64,000 bases of DNA from the NCBI RefSeq assembly GCF_000621545.1, contig NZ_JHYA01000003.1, forward strand, positions 186,001 through 250,000, given 5' to 3'. The notes under the pieces are model-generated. The model did not search any database and was not told the DNA's origin. It saw nothing but the letters and a program-made list of their open reading frames with translations. This stretch comes from Anaerovibrio lipolyticus LB2005. GTDB taxonomy: Bacteria > Bacillota > Negativicutes > Selenomonadales > Selenomonadaceae. A program made the position numbers and the translations under genes. Shown here in pieces: positions 45,312 through 54,187 of this stretch; the first letter of the stretch is position 1, and every line of letters starts with the position of its first letter.

Positions 45312-45863
45312 TTATTTCGTGGTCTTATTGGCGCCGGCCAATGGTTTGGCCAATTCAGGGTGCTCACAATAGAACTGCACAGTGGTCCAGTAGTTTTCAT
45401 AGGCCTGGCTGTAGCTAGTTTCACCGATTTCAACCCAGCCCTGACGGTCTCCTGGCTGAACATTTGCCATCGTAAGAGGATCTGGATAAATCACCTGCGG
45501 AGTCTTGGCAGCCTTCTCCAGCTTTTTCTTTTCAGCCTTTGCCATTGCCTCTGCCACAGTATCATCTACGTCCTCAACTACAGGAGGAAGCACAGTCCAG
45601 ATGGATACGGTTACGGTATCATCCAACTCAGGGGTAAAACGGAAACGGGCATTTTCAAAGGATTTGTTCTTTATGGCAATTTTTATCCACGCATAATAGG
45701 AACCTCCGGCCTTGCGGACGGTTTCAGTCTCAAGGTAGTGCATGGTATTGTCGTCACCGTACACCAGCACCTCATGGGCCTGTGTATTATTTGGAGCCAA
45801 AGCCTGGCTGCCGCAAAAGAGGGCCAGGGCGGCCACAGCAATAGCAAAAAAACGCTTAAACAT
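45312..45863 (-). CDS. Exported protein of unknown function
   Basis: A 183-residue protein with a clear signal peptide (MFKRFFAIAVAALALFCGSQ, cleavage near AQA-HE). The mature part begins EVLVYGDDNTMHYLETETV, contains a beta-rich segment (YYAWIKIAIKNKSFENARF) and a Glu/Ala/Lys helix near the middle, and ends in a Tyr-rich region. Such SP-plus-'Y-x-W-I/V-K' proteins are common in Selenomonadales but have no known function. AAGGGAGAA precedes the ATG. The structured RNA at 45924-46238 ends 60 nt upstream on the same strand. Confidence 0.75.
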   Translation of the reverse strand: MFKRFFAIAVAALALFCGSQALAPNNTQAHEVLVYGDDNTMHYLETETVRKAGGSYYAWIKIAIKNKSFENARFRFTPELDDTVTVSIWTVLPPVVEDVDDTVAEAMAKAEKKKLEKAAKTPQVIYPDPLTMANVQPGDRQGWVEIGETSYSQAYENYWTTVQFYCEHPELAKPLAGANKTTK

Positions 45864-45923
45864 AATATAATTCTCCCTTCAAGTTCACTATATAACATTA
45901 TACTATCAAGTTTGGATTTTGCA

Positions 45924-46238
45924 AAATTAAAAGGCCACCTTTTCAGATGGCCACTACACACACAACATCGGCTTCAATCAACTACTTACTACATCTCTCT
46001 TAGTATAGAAAAGAGGTACCTGACGTCGTCGGACATCCCAATCGGGAGTGAAGCATTGATTAATATTCGGGTACTAACGCTACCACACAATCCACTGTCA
46101 CTAACATCTACTACCAGACAAATCTACTACCAGATAACTAAGTGAGATTAATGAATATCGGCGCATCAACGTCAGCTGGGAAACCGTTTCTAATATGTCA
46201 AAGCGCTGACGGTGCAAACATCAAGTACCTCTCTATTT
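45924..46238 (-). ncRNA. Candidate structured RNA of about 315 nt, class unknown
   Basis: A stretch without a supported gene has a complete transcription unit on the minus strand. A closing stem pairs AGAGGTACTTGA (46221-46232) with TCAGGTACCTCT (46012-46023). Inside are a CGTCAGC/GCTGACG hairpin and a 13-nt direct repeat (TCTGGTAGTAGAT twice). The unit ends with a GGCCA/TGGCC terminator stem at 45931-45953 and a TTTTAATTTT tail. I could not match it to tmRNA, RNase P, SRP, 6S or a known riboswitch. It could be a stand-alone RNA or a leader of the exported-protein gene downstream. Confidence 0.6.
45931..45953 (-). terminator. Terminator of the candidate structured RNA
   Basis: GGCCATCTG/AAAAGGTGGCC stem-loop (minus strand) followed by TTTTAATTTT. 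Confidence 0.75.
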
Positions 46239-46244
46239 GTGTAT

Positions 46245-46273
46245 ATTATATTACGGATGGAAAAACTTTGCAA
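46245..46273 (-). promoter_or_regulatory. Promoter of the candidate structured RNA
   Basis: On the minus strand TTGCAA (46268-46273) and a perfect TATAAT (46245-46250) are separated by exactly 17 bp, predicting a start at about 46238. It overlaps the gap before the opposing end of the CHASE-GGDEF gene. Confidence 0.7.
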
Positions 46274-46315
46274 CAATATTTTGAATTGTCTGACAATAAT
46301 TTTGGGCTATGTAAT

Positions 46316-47656
46316 TTATTCCATTTCAGCATGATAGGCTTCCTTCATGTTATACATACGCTGGTCGGCAATTTCCCTCAGCTGCTGTGGATCTGTTCCG
46401 TCATCAGGGTAGAAGGCATAGCCTATACTGATGCTGACCATCATATTATTGGACCCGCTGACAATGGAGCGATTAAAGGCCTTGGTCATTTTAGCTGTTA
46501 TGGTTTCATAGGCGCTCTTTTTTATGTCCTGATTTACCAGAATGGCAAATTCATCGCCGCCTAAGCGGTAAACATTGAATTCGCAGGCACCCTTCATCCT
46601 TAAGGCCACTTCCTTCAGCACATCATCCCCGGCTCTATGGCCATAGGTGTCATTAATGTGCTTGAACTTGTTTACATCAATATAGAAAATACCGTGTAGC
46701 TTGTTGGTGCGGACCAGAGTAGCCATATCCTCCTCAAAACAGCGGACATTGTAGAGTCCGGTCAGCTGATCCCTGAGGGAGATATTGGAAAACAGGGCTC
46801 TGTCCTCTGCCAAAAGCAGCACCATGTAGGTGAGCAGGGTGAGCAGCAGCACCAAAAACAGACCAAATAAGGCATAAGGAAGTAAAACAGAAGGGTGGAT
46901 CCAGCCTTCCTCAGGGGCAATGGCCAATCTCCAGGATACCCCGGCAGCATCAAAATCCGCCACTACAGGGTCCTCCAGCATTCCTTTGGAGGAGGAGATA
47001 GGGCGCATTTCTTCGTCGAAGGGGTTGGTTTTGTATAGGGTATAATCATAGCCAAAGGTTTTTAAGTTGTCGGTGGAAATCTGGAATACATCCGGCACCT
47101 TAATTATGGCAATGGCGAAGCCCCAGAATTGTTTTATTCCGTTACTGTCACGGACGTATACAGGTTCCCGCAGCTCCATGCCGATTTCCTTGTGCTGGAT
47201 TTCAAAAGGACCCTGGAGAGTCATGGTGCCTGTATTTTTACTGTAGGCAGCTAAGGAGCCGTAATGCTTTTCCTCAAAAAGGTTTATGAGATCACCCTCG
47301 TAGCCCTCCATAGGGTAAATGGAGGTTACAGTTCCCATAGGTGCCAGCTGGAGGCAGGAAATATATTTCCGGTCCTTCATAATGTGTCTGGCCACATTGT
47401 TGAAGTCTTCCATGGTTCCTTCAGCATTTTGCTGTAAAATGAGATTCATGGTTTCAGTAATGCCACAGCATTCGTTAATTGCGTATTTTATCTCGCTGAC
47501 ACGGTTTTGAATATTTTGTTTGGCCAGTGTCTGTTCCTGGGTGGTCTGCTGTCTCCAAATGCCGTTTATGACAAGGCTCAGTACCAGCATACTTAGCAGG
47601 AAAACTGCCGAGACAATGGTTATGCGGCTTGTTTTACTAACATTATTTATGTTCAT
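46316..47656 (-). CDS. CHASE-domain diguanylate cyclase
   Basis: A 446-residue membrane protein. A span at about residues 12-32, an extracytoplasmic CHASE-type sensor (about 70-240; contains LQLAPMGTVTSIYPMEGYEG), a second span (about 262-285) and a GGDEF domain with intact YRLGGDEFAIL (about 364-374). An RxxD inhibitory site is not apparent. It should synthesise c-di-GMP in response to a small external molecule. The gene is separated from the structured RNA locus by a short spacer. Confidence 0.93.
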   Translation of the reverse strand: MNINNVSKTSRITIVSAVFLLSMLVLSLVINGIWRQQTTQEQTLAKQNIQNRVSEIKYAINECCGITETMNLILQQNAEGTMEDFNNVARHIMKDRKYISCLQLAPMGTVTSIYPMEGYEGDLINLFEEKHYGSLAAYSKNTGTMTLQGPFEIQHKEIGMELREPVYVRDSNGIKQFWGFAIAIIKVPDVFQISTDNLKTFGYDYTLYKTNPFDEEMRPISSSKGMLEDPVVADFDAAGVSWRLAIAPEEGWIHPSVLLPYALFGLFLVLLLTLLTYMVLLLAEDRALFSNISLRDQLTGLYNVRCFEEDMATLVRTNKLHGIFYIDVNKFKHINDTYGHRAGDDVLKEVALRMKGACEFNVYRLGGDEFAILVNQDIKKSAYETITAKMTKAFNRSIVSGSNNMMVSISIGYAFYPDDGTDPQQLREIADQRMYNMKEAYHAEME

Positions 47657-47844
47657 GCCTTATCTCCTCAATAAATAAATCTTTTCTTAATTATAACGCA
47701 AATGTTCAATTTTTTCTTTATAATTGGAAAGAAAAATTTCCAATTAATGTATTTCTAATAAAGTTCTAATTGTGGGGAAAAGGGGCTGGTGGTAGAATGA
47801 AAGAGCATTATTATAACTAGCATTATTATTAAAGAGAGGAATTT

Positions 47845-49275
47845 GTGAAATCCATTATGAGAAATCTTAATAAGTTAAGTAAGAATATAGGCAAAAAAAT
47901 AGTTAAAAATATAAGTAAGAAAATGGGCAGAAAGGTTATAGCTCCTTTAATGGCAGCTGCCTTTTTGATGACGCCTGCCTTTGCTCTGGCGGCAGAGGAT
48001 TTTAGTGGCCTTACAGATTCTCAGGTGTATGAGCTGGGAAATTCCTTTATGGAAAAGCGTGACTACGGACGTGCTATGGAGGCTTATAACCATGTGCTGA
48101 GTGAAAACAGTGGGTGGGCTGTGGTATATACCAGCCGTGCCAGAACCAAATTCATACTTGGGGACAGGGAAGGGGCAGAGGCAGATCTGAACACTGCTCT
48201 CAGCTACGATCCTAATCTTCCTGATGCCTACTATGTAAAGGGCAGCTTCCTCTATATGGAAAATGATTTTGCAGGAGCAGAGGAAAATTTCAATCACGCT
48301 TTGGAGCTGTATCCTGATTATGTGGATGCAATTACCATATTGGGAAAGCTGTATTTCGATACGGGGCGGGAAAATGAAGCGGTTAAGGCCATGAGTCTGG
48401 CCGTGGAGAAGGCCCCTTCTGCAGCGACCTATGTAAACCGGGCCATTATTTACTCTAAAATACCGGATGCCTCTGCGGCCAACCTTGATTACAACAAGGC
48501 CTTGGAGCTGGACCCAAATTGCGTGACGGCCTATTTGAACCGTGGCATGCTGTTTGTGGAGCAGGGGAAATTCACCGCGGCCCGTAGCGATTTTGACAGT
48601 GCCATTAAGGCGGATCCGAAAAATGCCAGTGCCTATATAAATAGAGGCTACTTGTCCATGGAGTCAAAGCAGTATGAGGATGCCATGGCAGATTTCAACA
48701 AGGCTGTTGAGCTACAGCCGGATAATGCCCTGGCTTACAATGCCAGAGGCCTGGCCAATCGCAAGGTAGGCAGCTCTGATGAGGCATTACGTGATTTTGA
48801 CAAATGTATTGAGCTGGCTCCGGATTATGAGGTGGGGTACCAGTCACGGGCCATGCTTCACAGGGATATGGGAGAATATGATAAGGCCCTGCCGGATTTT
48901 GAAAAAATAATTGAGCTAAATCCAGATAATCCTTTGGCACATTATGACAAGGGGTGTCTTTATTTGGAGATGCAGCAGCCGGATAAGGCTTTGGAGCTTT
49001 TCAACAAGGCCATCGAGCTGGACGGTGGAAATACATACCAGTTTATTATGAATAAGGCTGTGGCCGAAGCATATCTGGGACAAAATGAAGCCGCGGTGGC
49101 TGATTTTACAAAGGTTATTGATATGACTGGTAATTATGTAATGGCCTACCTTTATCGTGGGATTGTCTACAACACTATGGGTATGAAGGCTGAGGCCAAG
49201 GCGGATATTGACAAGGTGCTTATGCTGGAACCTGAAAATCAGCAGGCCAAGGAACTGATGAAAAAGCTTAAATGA
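47845..49275 (+). CDS. Exported tetratricopeptide-repeat protein
   Basis: A 476-residue protein: a long basic N-terminus, hydrophobic signal segment (PLMAAAFLMTPAFALAA, about residues 33-49) and about twelve tandem TPR units (34 residues each; for example YINRGYLSMESKQYEDAMAD and YNARGLANRKVGSSDEALRD). Such all-TPR proteins are protein-interaction scaffolds, here probably periplasmic. The GTG at 47845 follows GAGAGGA by 5 nt; an ATG four codons later is an alternative. Confidence 0.9.
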   Translation: MKSIMRNLNKLSKNIGKKIVKNISKKMGRKVIAPLMAAAFLMTPAFALAAEDFSGLTDSQVYELGNSFMEKRDYGRAMEAYNHVLSENSGWAVVYTSRARTKFILGDREGAEADLNTALSYDPNLPDAYYVKGSFLYMENDFAGAEENFNHALELYPDYVDAITILGKLYFDTGRENEAVKAMSLAVEKAPSAATYVNRAIIYSKIPDASAANLDYNKALELDPNCVTAYLNRGMLFVEQGKFTAARSDFDSAIKADPKNASAYINRGYLSMESKQYEDAMADFNKAVELQPDNALAYNARGLANRKVGSSDEALRDFDKCIELAPDYEVGYQSRAMLHRDMGEYDKALPDFEKIIELNPDNPLAHYDKGCLYLEMQQPDKALELFNKAIELDGGNTYQFIMNKAVAEAYLGQNEAAVADFTKVIDMTGNYVMAYLYRGIVYNTMGMKAEAKADIDKVLMLEPENQQAKELMKKLK

Positions 49276-49382
49276 TATTTCTTAAATGACATTAATGGTG
49301 TGAATTTTTTAACTGGAAATGACGATATAGTATATGATATAATACCGATGTTATTTTTGGTATTGCTTGGAGGTTCACGTTG

Positions 49383-49640
49383 ATGGATCCAATTTATTTA
49401 TCAATTATTATTCTTGTGGCATCCCTGGTGGTCTTTTTCCTGATTTTCAAAGCCTACAGAGATGAAGGCAAGACGCCAATGTTTCACAGAAAGGCTGCTA
49501 TTTTGTTTGGTGTTCTTACAGTGCTGAATGTTGCCGAAGCAATGGTGCGAGGTGGAGCTGACATCATGCTCATAGTTTGTACTGTACTAACCTCAGTGGC
49601 TGCTGCAGTGAATTGGCGTATATACAAGAAAGGGGAGTGA
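49383..49640 (+). CDS. Small membrane protein
   Basis: An 85-residue protein with three predicted membrane helices (LSIIILVASLVVFFLIF, AAILFGVLTVLNVAEAMV, IMLIVCTVLTSVAAAV). Family not recognised. GGAGG lies 9 nt before ATG 49383; a TTG directly before it is also possible. It ends 5 nt before the YjfB-like gene, so the two form an operon. Confidence 0.75.
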   Translation: MDPIYLSIIILVASLVVFFLIFKAYRDEGKTPMFHRKAAILFGVLTVLNVAEAMVRGGADIMLIVCTVLTSVAAAVNWRIYKKGE

Positions 49641-49645
49641 ATCCT

Positions 49646-49840
49646 ATGGATATAATGAGCATTGCTTCTATGTCAGTAGAAATGCATCAGCAAGAGGATG
49701 CAATGAATATTGGCACAGCTGTAATGAAAATGGCCATGGATACCCAGACTGAAATGATGGATGGAATGCTGGATGCAATGGGTGCTGCTGAAGTGGCAGC
49801 TATGACCGGCGTTGGTCAGAACATTGATATCATGGCATAA
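49646..49840 (+). CDS. YjfB-like putative motility protein
   Basis: A 64-residue Met-rich helical protein (MDIMSIASMSVEMHQQEDAM, then VMKMAMDTQTEMMDGML) resembling the YjfB family, in which MD-I-x-S-x-S and V-x-K-x-x-MD patterns are conserved. YjfB-type proteins are SigD-linked in Bacillus but their role is unknown. ATG 49646 is preceded by AGGGGAGTGA. It contains 13 methionines in 64 residues. No flagellar genes are nearby. Confidence 0.75.
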   Translation: MDIMSIASMSVEMHQQEDAMNIGTAVMKMAMDTQTEMMDGMLDAMGAAEVAAMTGVGQNIDIMA

Positions 49841-49856
49841 GACTGCCATAAGGTGA

Positions 49857-49893
49857 AAAGTCCACTACCTACCTATTAGGTGGTGGATTTTTT
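49857..49893 (+). terminator. Terminator after the YjfB-like gene
   Basis: AAAGTCCACTACCT/AGGTGGTGGATTTTTT strong stem and T tract. Confidence 0.85.
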
Positions 49894-50049
49894 ATGGCGA
49901 ATATTAGCAAATTAGCCAGATATTGCTTGCTATATAGGGTTATTTAATGGCAAAATAATAGGGTATCTGGGAAATTATAACGGATAAAATAAAACTATAC
50001 TATTTTTGATAGGTTTTAAACGCCGGTCAGTATAGAAAAAGGAGTTATT

Positions 50050-50565
50050 ATGAGTACAAAAAAGACGGTGTTTGCGGGATTTTTTGTGGCATTAGGTGTG
50101 CTTTTGCCCATAGCTTTTCATGCTTTTGGGCCCGTGGCCAGGATTTTATCCCCCATGCATATTCCCGTGTTTTTGGGTGGTCTGATTTTAGGCCCTGTAT
50201 ATGGACTTATCATAGGTGTGGTTACACCAATTATCAGCAGCTTTTTGACGGGGATGCCTCCATTGATGCCTATGCTGCCAATGATGGTGGCAGAGCTGGG
50301 AGTGTACGGCCTGGTTTCCGGGCTTTTGAGCCGTAAGCTGAATCCATGGCTGGCCATGCTGGGGGCCATTATCTGCGGTCGTGCTATGATTGTATTGGTT
50401 TTGCTGTTATTTGGGGAAATGCTGCAGATTAAGGCAGAGCCAATAGCTTATGTGTGGGGCGGTATTGCAGCAGGAGCACCTGGTATTTTGATACAGCTTT
50501 TGCTGATTCCGTTTATCGTAAAGCAGTTGAAAATGGCCTTTTCTCACCATGAGTTATTTAAATAG
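50050..50565 (+). CDS. ECF transporter S component
   Basis: A 171-residue membrane protein with about six helices and the typical ECF S-component layout: KTVFAGFFVALGVLLPIAFH at the start and a HIPVFLGGLILGPVYGLIIG segment. It would bind a vitamin in the inner membrane and work with a shared EcfAAT module encoded elsewhere. The gene immediately downstream encodes a TonB-dependent receptor, suggesting that both carry the same ligand through outer and inner membranes. The ligand is unknown; no riboswitch was recognised in the 150-nt leader. Confidence 0.8.
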   Translation: MSTKKTVFAGFFVALGVLLPIAFHAFGPVARILSPMHIPVFLGGLILGPVYGLIIGVVTPIISSFLTGMPPLMPMLPMMVAELGVYGLVSGLLSRKLNPWLAMLGAIICGRAMIVLVLLLFGEMLQIKAEPIAYVWGGIAAGAPGILIQLLLIPFIVKQLKMAFSHHELFK

Positions 50566-50611
50566 GAAATAATTGCATTTTAGAAATGATGCAACTTGAA
50601 GGAGCAAGGAA

Positions 50612-52636
50612 ATGAGCAAGTGGAAGATTTTAAGTGGGTTGTTGTGCCTTAGTCTGGTTACTGGCAGTGCATTTGCCGCGGAGGTAGCGAATTACGGCGA
50701 TGAAGAAGTGGTGGTATATGGTGATGAGACGACTGATAATCATGTGGATACCATCATAGATTTGAAGGATTATAAGGGCGAGGTTAAATCAGTGCCTGAG
50801 CTGCTGCGTGGTACAGCGGGCATTCAGATTCAGGAAAGGCCTGTAGGTGGTGCCGAGGACCAGAGTGTTAAGCTCCGTGGCCATGACAGCCGTCGTTTTC
50901 TTGTATTGGTGGATGGTGTACCCCAGAAAAATTCCGGTGTAATGGGCGGCAGCTATTTCAGCTGGGACGCCATGCCAATGGATATGATTGAGAAAATTGA
51001 GATTATTAAGGGTGCTAAGTCCTTTAAGTACGGCCAGACCGATGGCGGTGTAATCAATATTATCACCAAGCGCACCAACGGTGGACAGCTGAAGTTTGCC
51101 ATTGGCAGCAGAAGACTTCGCCAGACAGCCTTCAACTATAAGGGCTCTGCTGAAAATCTTGATTTTGGCATTAACTATTTCTTTGAATCCCAGGATGCTT
51201 ACCTCAGAAATGCTGATTATGGCAACAAGCTCTTTGGCTTGAGTCTGGGATACCATTTCAGCAAAACTGACACCTTAAAGGTGAATTTCCAGCATAACCG
51301 CACCCATGTGGGCCGTGTGGTTCAGAATATTCCAGGACAGCCGGGATATAATCCTTATTATCCTACTACTCTCTTTAATGATGCCTTTGGTAATGACAAT
51401 GGCGCAGCTCCAAAAGATGGTAGCCATACCATTGCTACTGGTAACCGTTTTGATATTTCTTATGAGTCTAAGAGAGATAGCGGTAGTGACCTACTTACCT
51501 ACTGGAAAAATAACGAGGACCTCCACGAGGTAAAAATAGCAGGTGCTGATTCCTACGATCGCCATAATTCCAGTGACAAGTCTTCCGGTTATATTTATCG
51601 TGGTACCCAGGTGCTGGATGACAAGCACGAGCTGGCCTTTGGCGGTGAGTACACCCGCCTCCGTTATGGCTATGGTTGGTATAACGGTAATAAGGGTTCG
51701 GGCAATGACCTTTATCCTTCCCAAAAGGCTGATGTTTGGGGCCTCTATGTGGGAGACACCTGGACCATGGACAAGCGCTGGACCTTGGAATATGGCCTTC
51801 GTTATGATACCATGCGGGCTGATCGGGATGATGCCAGAGCCACAGCCGTAAAATCCTACAGTGATAGTGGGTTTTCTCCAAAGCTGACTGCCACTGTGAA
51901 AAATGATGAAAAGACCACTACCAGCTTTTCCATTAATCGCATTTGGCGCAGCCCTTCCATGGCGGAGTTCTATTGGTATTATCAGGGTATGCAACTTCCA
52001 CCTGCTATGGGGAACCATAATAAGGATGCAGAATTGCGCCCGGAAAAGGGTTGGGGCTATGATTTGTCTGTGGCCCACAGCTTCAGTGACAAGTACGATA
52101 CCAAGGTGTCCTTGTACTATCAGAATTTCAGCTCCTTTATTAACTTTCTCCACACTAAGCCATTCAATGTTTATATGCTGAATGGAGTGAAGGTTTGGGG
52201 CTTTGAGTGGGAAAACAGCTATAAATTTGACGATTATTCCTCTGTTTATCTCAACTACACTAACCAGCATACTTCAAAGGATGGGACCAAGAACTATGAT
52301 AAGGTAGCTTTATCTGACGAGCTGGATTATCGTCCTCGCCACATGCTTTCCCTGGGCTATAAATTCCATAGGGACAGCTGGACCTTCCAGTATGATATGA
52401 ACTATGTGGGCAGCCAGAAGGCTGTTGCCGGTTATCCGTCAGCTGCTCCAATGGAGACCAAGGTGGCAGAGCTGGGAGGCTATGCTGTACACAATATTTC
52501 TATTACAAAAGAATTTGATAAGCAGACAAGCGCCAACTTTACGGTGTATAATCTATTTGATAAAGACTACAGCGAAATCTATGGCTATCCAATGGAGGGC
52601 CGCACCTATGTGCTGAGCTGCAGCTATAATTTCTAA
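50612..52636 (+). CDS. TonB-dependent outer-membrane receptor
   Basis: A 674-residue receptor. A signal peptide (residues 1-22, SAFA-AE) precedes a TonB-box-like EEVVVYGD, a plug domain (SVPELLRGTAGIQIQERPVG, VLVDGVPQ, IEKIEIIKGAKSFKYGQTDG, GGVINIITKR) and a 22-strand-type barrel ending in YVLSCSYNF with the terminal Phe. It is small for a siderophore receptor and close to BtuB-type length. Its presence shows the organism has an outer membrane. It is 46 nt downstream of the ECF S component; AAGGAG lies upstream. No TonB-ExbBD genes are here. Confidence 0.93.
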   Translation: MSKWKILSGLLCLSLVTGSAFAAEVANYGDEEVVVYGDETTDNHVDTIIDLKDYKGEVKSVPELLRGTAGIQIQERPVGGAEDQSVKLRGHDSRRFLVLVDGVPQKNSGVMGGSYFSWDAMPMDMIEKIEIIKGAKSFKYGQTDGGVINIITKRTNGGQLKFAIGSRRLRQTAFNYKGSAENLDFGINYFFESQDAYLRNADYGNKLFGLSLGYHFSKTDTLKVNFQHNRTHVGRVVQNIPGQPGYNPYYPTTLFNDAFGNDNGAAPKDGSHTIATGNRFDISYESKRDSGSDLLTYWKNNEDLHEVKIAGADSYDRHNSSDKSSGYIYRGTQVLDDKHELAFGGEYTRLRYGYGWYNGNKGSGNDLYPSQKADVWGLYVGDTWTMDKRWTLEYGLRYDTMRADRDDARATAVKSYSDSGFSPKLTATVKNDEKTTTSFSINRIWRSPSMAEFYWYYQGMQLPPAMGNHNKDAELRPEKGWGYDLSVAHSFSDKYDTKVSLYYQNFSSFINFLHTKPFNVYMLNGVKVWGFEWENSYKFDDYSSVYLNYTNQHTSKDGTKNYDKVALSDELDYRPRHMLSLGYKFHRDSWTFQYDMNYVGSQKAVAGYPSAAPMETKVAELGGYAVHNISITKEFDKQTSANFTVYNLFDKDYSEIYGYPMEGRTYVLSCSYNF

Positions 52637-52673
52637 ATTTGAATATGGGATTCCTTGGGAGGCTTTTTTACGC

Positions 52674-53591
52674 ATGAAAAACTTTATGAGAAAGTATCAT
52701 GTAAAGAGAAATATTTTAAAGTACGCTTTGATTGTTCTGGGCTGTTTTATCGCCAGTGTGGGCATCAATGCCTGTTATGTGCCGGCGCACCTTTTGACAG
52801 GAGGCGTTACGGGTATTTCCATGATTATGCTGTTCTCCTTTGGTTTTCCTCTGGGTATACAGTCCCTTCTATATAATATCCCACTTTTGATAGCCGCCTA
52901 TTTTTTCTTGGGGAAACGCTATCTTATGGATGTTTTTGTGGGAACCATGGTGTTTTCCTTCTGTCTGGACCTTACAAAATTTATGAATGACTTCCATCTG
53001 GTGCCTGATCATATGCTGTCTGCGATTTTTGGAGGCGTTTTGTGTGGTATCGGATATGGTATTGTCTTTAGAAATAATGCCAGTACCGGTGGCTTTGATA
53101 TTATCGGTGCCATTGTGAAGAAATACTATTCCTTCGATATGGGTGTGGTGATTTTTTCCTTTAACTGCATGCTGATGGTGGTGGCTGGAGCCCTCTTTGG
53201 CGTTACCCAGGCTATGTTCACCCTTATTGGTATGTTTGTGGCAGCCAATATAACAGATAAGGTTATTGCTGGTATTAACCACAGAAAGGCCATTCTTATC
53301 GTGTCCAACAAGTCCAGGGAAATTGCTGATGGTATTATCTATGAAGTTGGTAGGGGAGTTACCTTTATCCACGGTCAGGGCGCTTATAGTCAGGCCGAGC
53401 GGGATATTGTCTTTGTGGTGGTGAAAACTACCCAGATTGCCAAGATAAAAGCCATTGTAAATACGGTGGACAGAGCTGCCTTTATGCTGATTGTTTCCGC
53501 CAATGAGGTGCTGGGCAGAGGCTTTAGCCTGCCTGGTATCGAGCTGGATAAGCTGCGTCAGGGCAGAACACCTGTGGAGACAGATGACTAA
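52674..53591 (+). CDS. YitT family membrane protein
   Basis: A 305-residue protein with an N-terminal DUF161 membrane domain of five to six helices (contains GGVTGISMI and NNASTGGFDIIGAIV) and a cytoplasmic C-terminal DUF2179 domain (VGRGVTFIHGQGAYSQAERD, VVVKTTQIAKIKAIV). YitT proteins are widespread in Firmicutes and have no settled function. It starts 37 nt after the TonB receptor stop and may be co-transcribed with it. Confidence 0.9.
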   Translation: MKNFMRKYHVKRNILKYALIVLGCFIASVGINACYVPAHLLTGGVTGISMIMLFSFGFPLGIQSLLYNIPLLIAAYFFLGKRYLMDVFVGTMVFSFCLDLTKFMNDFHLVPDHMLSAIFGGVLCGIGYGIVFRNNASTGGFDIIGAIVKKYYSFDMGVVIFSFNCMLMVVAGALFGVTQAMFTLIGMFVAANITDKVIAGINHRKAILIVSNKSREIADGIIYEVGRGVTFIHGQGAYSQAERDIVFVVVKTTQIAKIKAIVNTVDRAAFMLIVSANEVLGRGFSLPGIELDKLRQGRTPVETDD

Positions 53592-53683
53592 TATGGCGGT
53601 TTTTGGTTTACAACTTTACACATATTTGCTATAGTTATGGGTAGAGTTTGTTAAATGAGACTCGTTTAGTAGGAGGTTTAAGT

Positions 53684-54094
53684 ATGCTACAACAGATTTC
53701 TCTTTTCACGGAAAACAAGCAGGGGGGATTGGTAAAGATTACCTCTGTTCTCGCCAAGTCAAATATAAACATTTATACCATGCTGGCTAATGACAGTGCT
53801 GAGTTTGGTATTATCCGCCTTATAGTGGACAGACCTGATGAGGCCATCAAGGCCCTGAAGGATGCCGGTTACCAGTGCCGTCTGGACAAGGTTATTGCAG
53901 TAACCATGGAGGATGTGCCGGGGTATCTGGACAAGATTTTGTCCTCCGTGGATGGAGCAAATATTGATATCTGTTACCTCTACATTTCCTTTGACCGTTC
54001 CACCGGCAAGCCAGTGGCCGTATTTAAAACCAACGAGCCGGAAACAGCCACCTTCCTTTTGGGCAAGGGCTTCAATCTGGTGGAAACCTTTTAA
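53684..54094 (+). CDS. Tandem ACT-domain protein
   Basis: A 136-residue protein composed of two ACT domains (LQQISLFTENKQGGLVKITS and IAVTMEDVPGYLDKILSSV). Family members bind amino acids and are thought to be regulatory. ATG 53684 has AGGAGG 8 nt upstream. The downstream terminator overlaps the start region of the ZIP gene. The regulated partner is not evident. Confidence 0.88.
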   Translation: MLQQISLFTENKQGGLVKITSVLAKSNINIYTMLANDSAEFGIIRLIVDRPDEAIKALKDAGYQCRLDKVIAVTMEDVPGYLDKILSSVDGANIDICYLYISFDRSTGKPVAVFKTNEPETATFLLGKGFNLVETF

Positions 54095-54134
54095 TTTTTT
54101 ATGTGTAGGTTTTAAAAAAACTATATGAAGTAAC

Positions 54135-54172
54135 AAAAAAGCAGAGTCATGGTTATTGGCTCTGCTTTTCTT
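54135..54172 (+). terminator. Terminator after the ACT-domain gene
   Basis: AAAAGCAGAG/CTCTGCTTTT stem with CTT tail, just before the ZIP gene ribosome site. Confidence 0.75.
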
Positions 54173-54187
54173 AAAAGAGGTGAAATA

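Noticed and set aside
45306-46145. A 279-codon plus-strand frame
   Set aside because: It runs antisense to the exported-protein gene and across the structured-RNA terminator, with unnatural amino-acid composition and no ribosome site.
45924-46238. Identity of the RNA locus as tmRNA, RNase P, SRP or 6S RNA
   Set aside because: The diagnostic conserved segments of these RNAs (tag reading frame and tRNA-like ends, GAGGAAAGUCC, GGAAGGAAGCAGC) are not present.
49893-50049. A cobalamin or TPP riboswitch upstream of the ECF S component
   Set aside because: The leader is only about 150 nt and lacks the B12-box and CTGAGA/ACCTGA-type TPP motifs.
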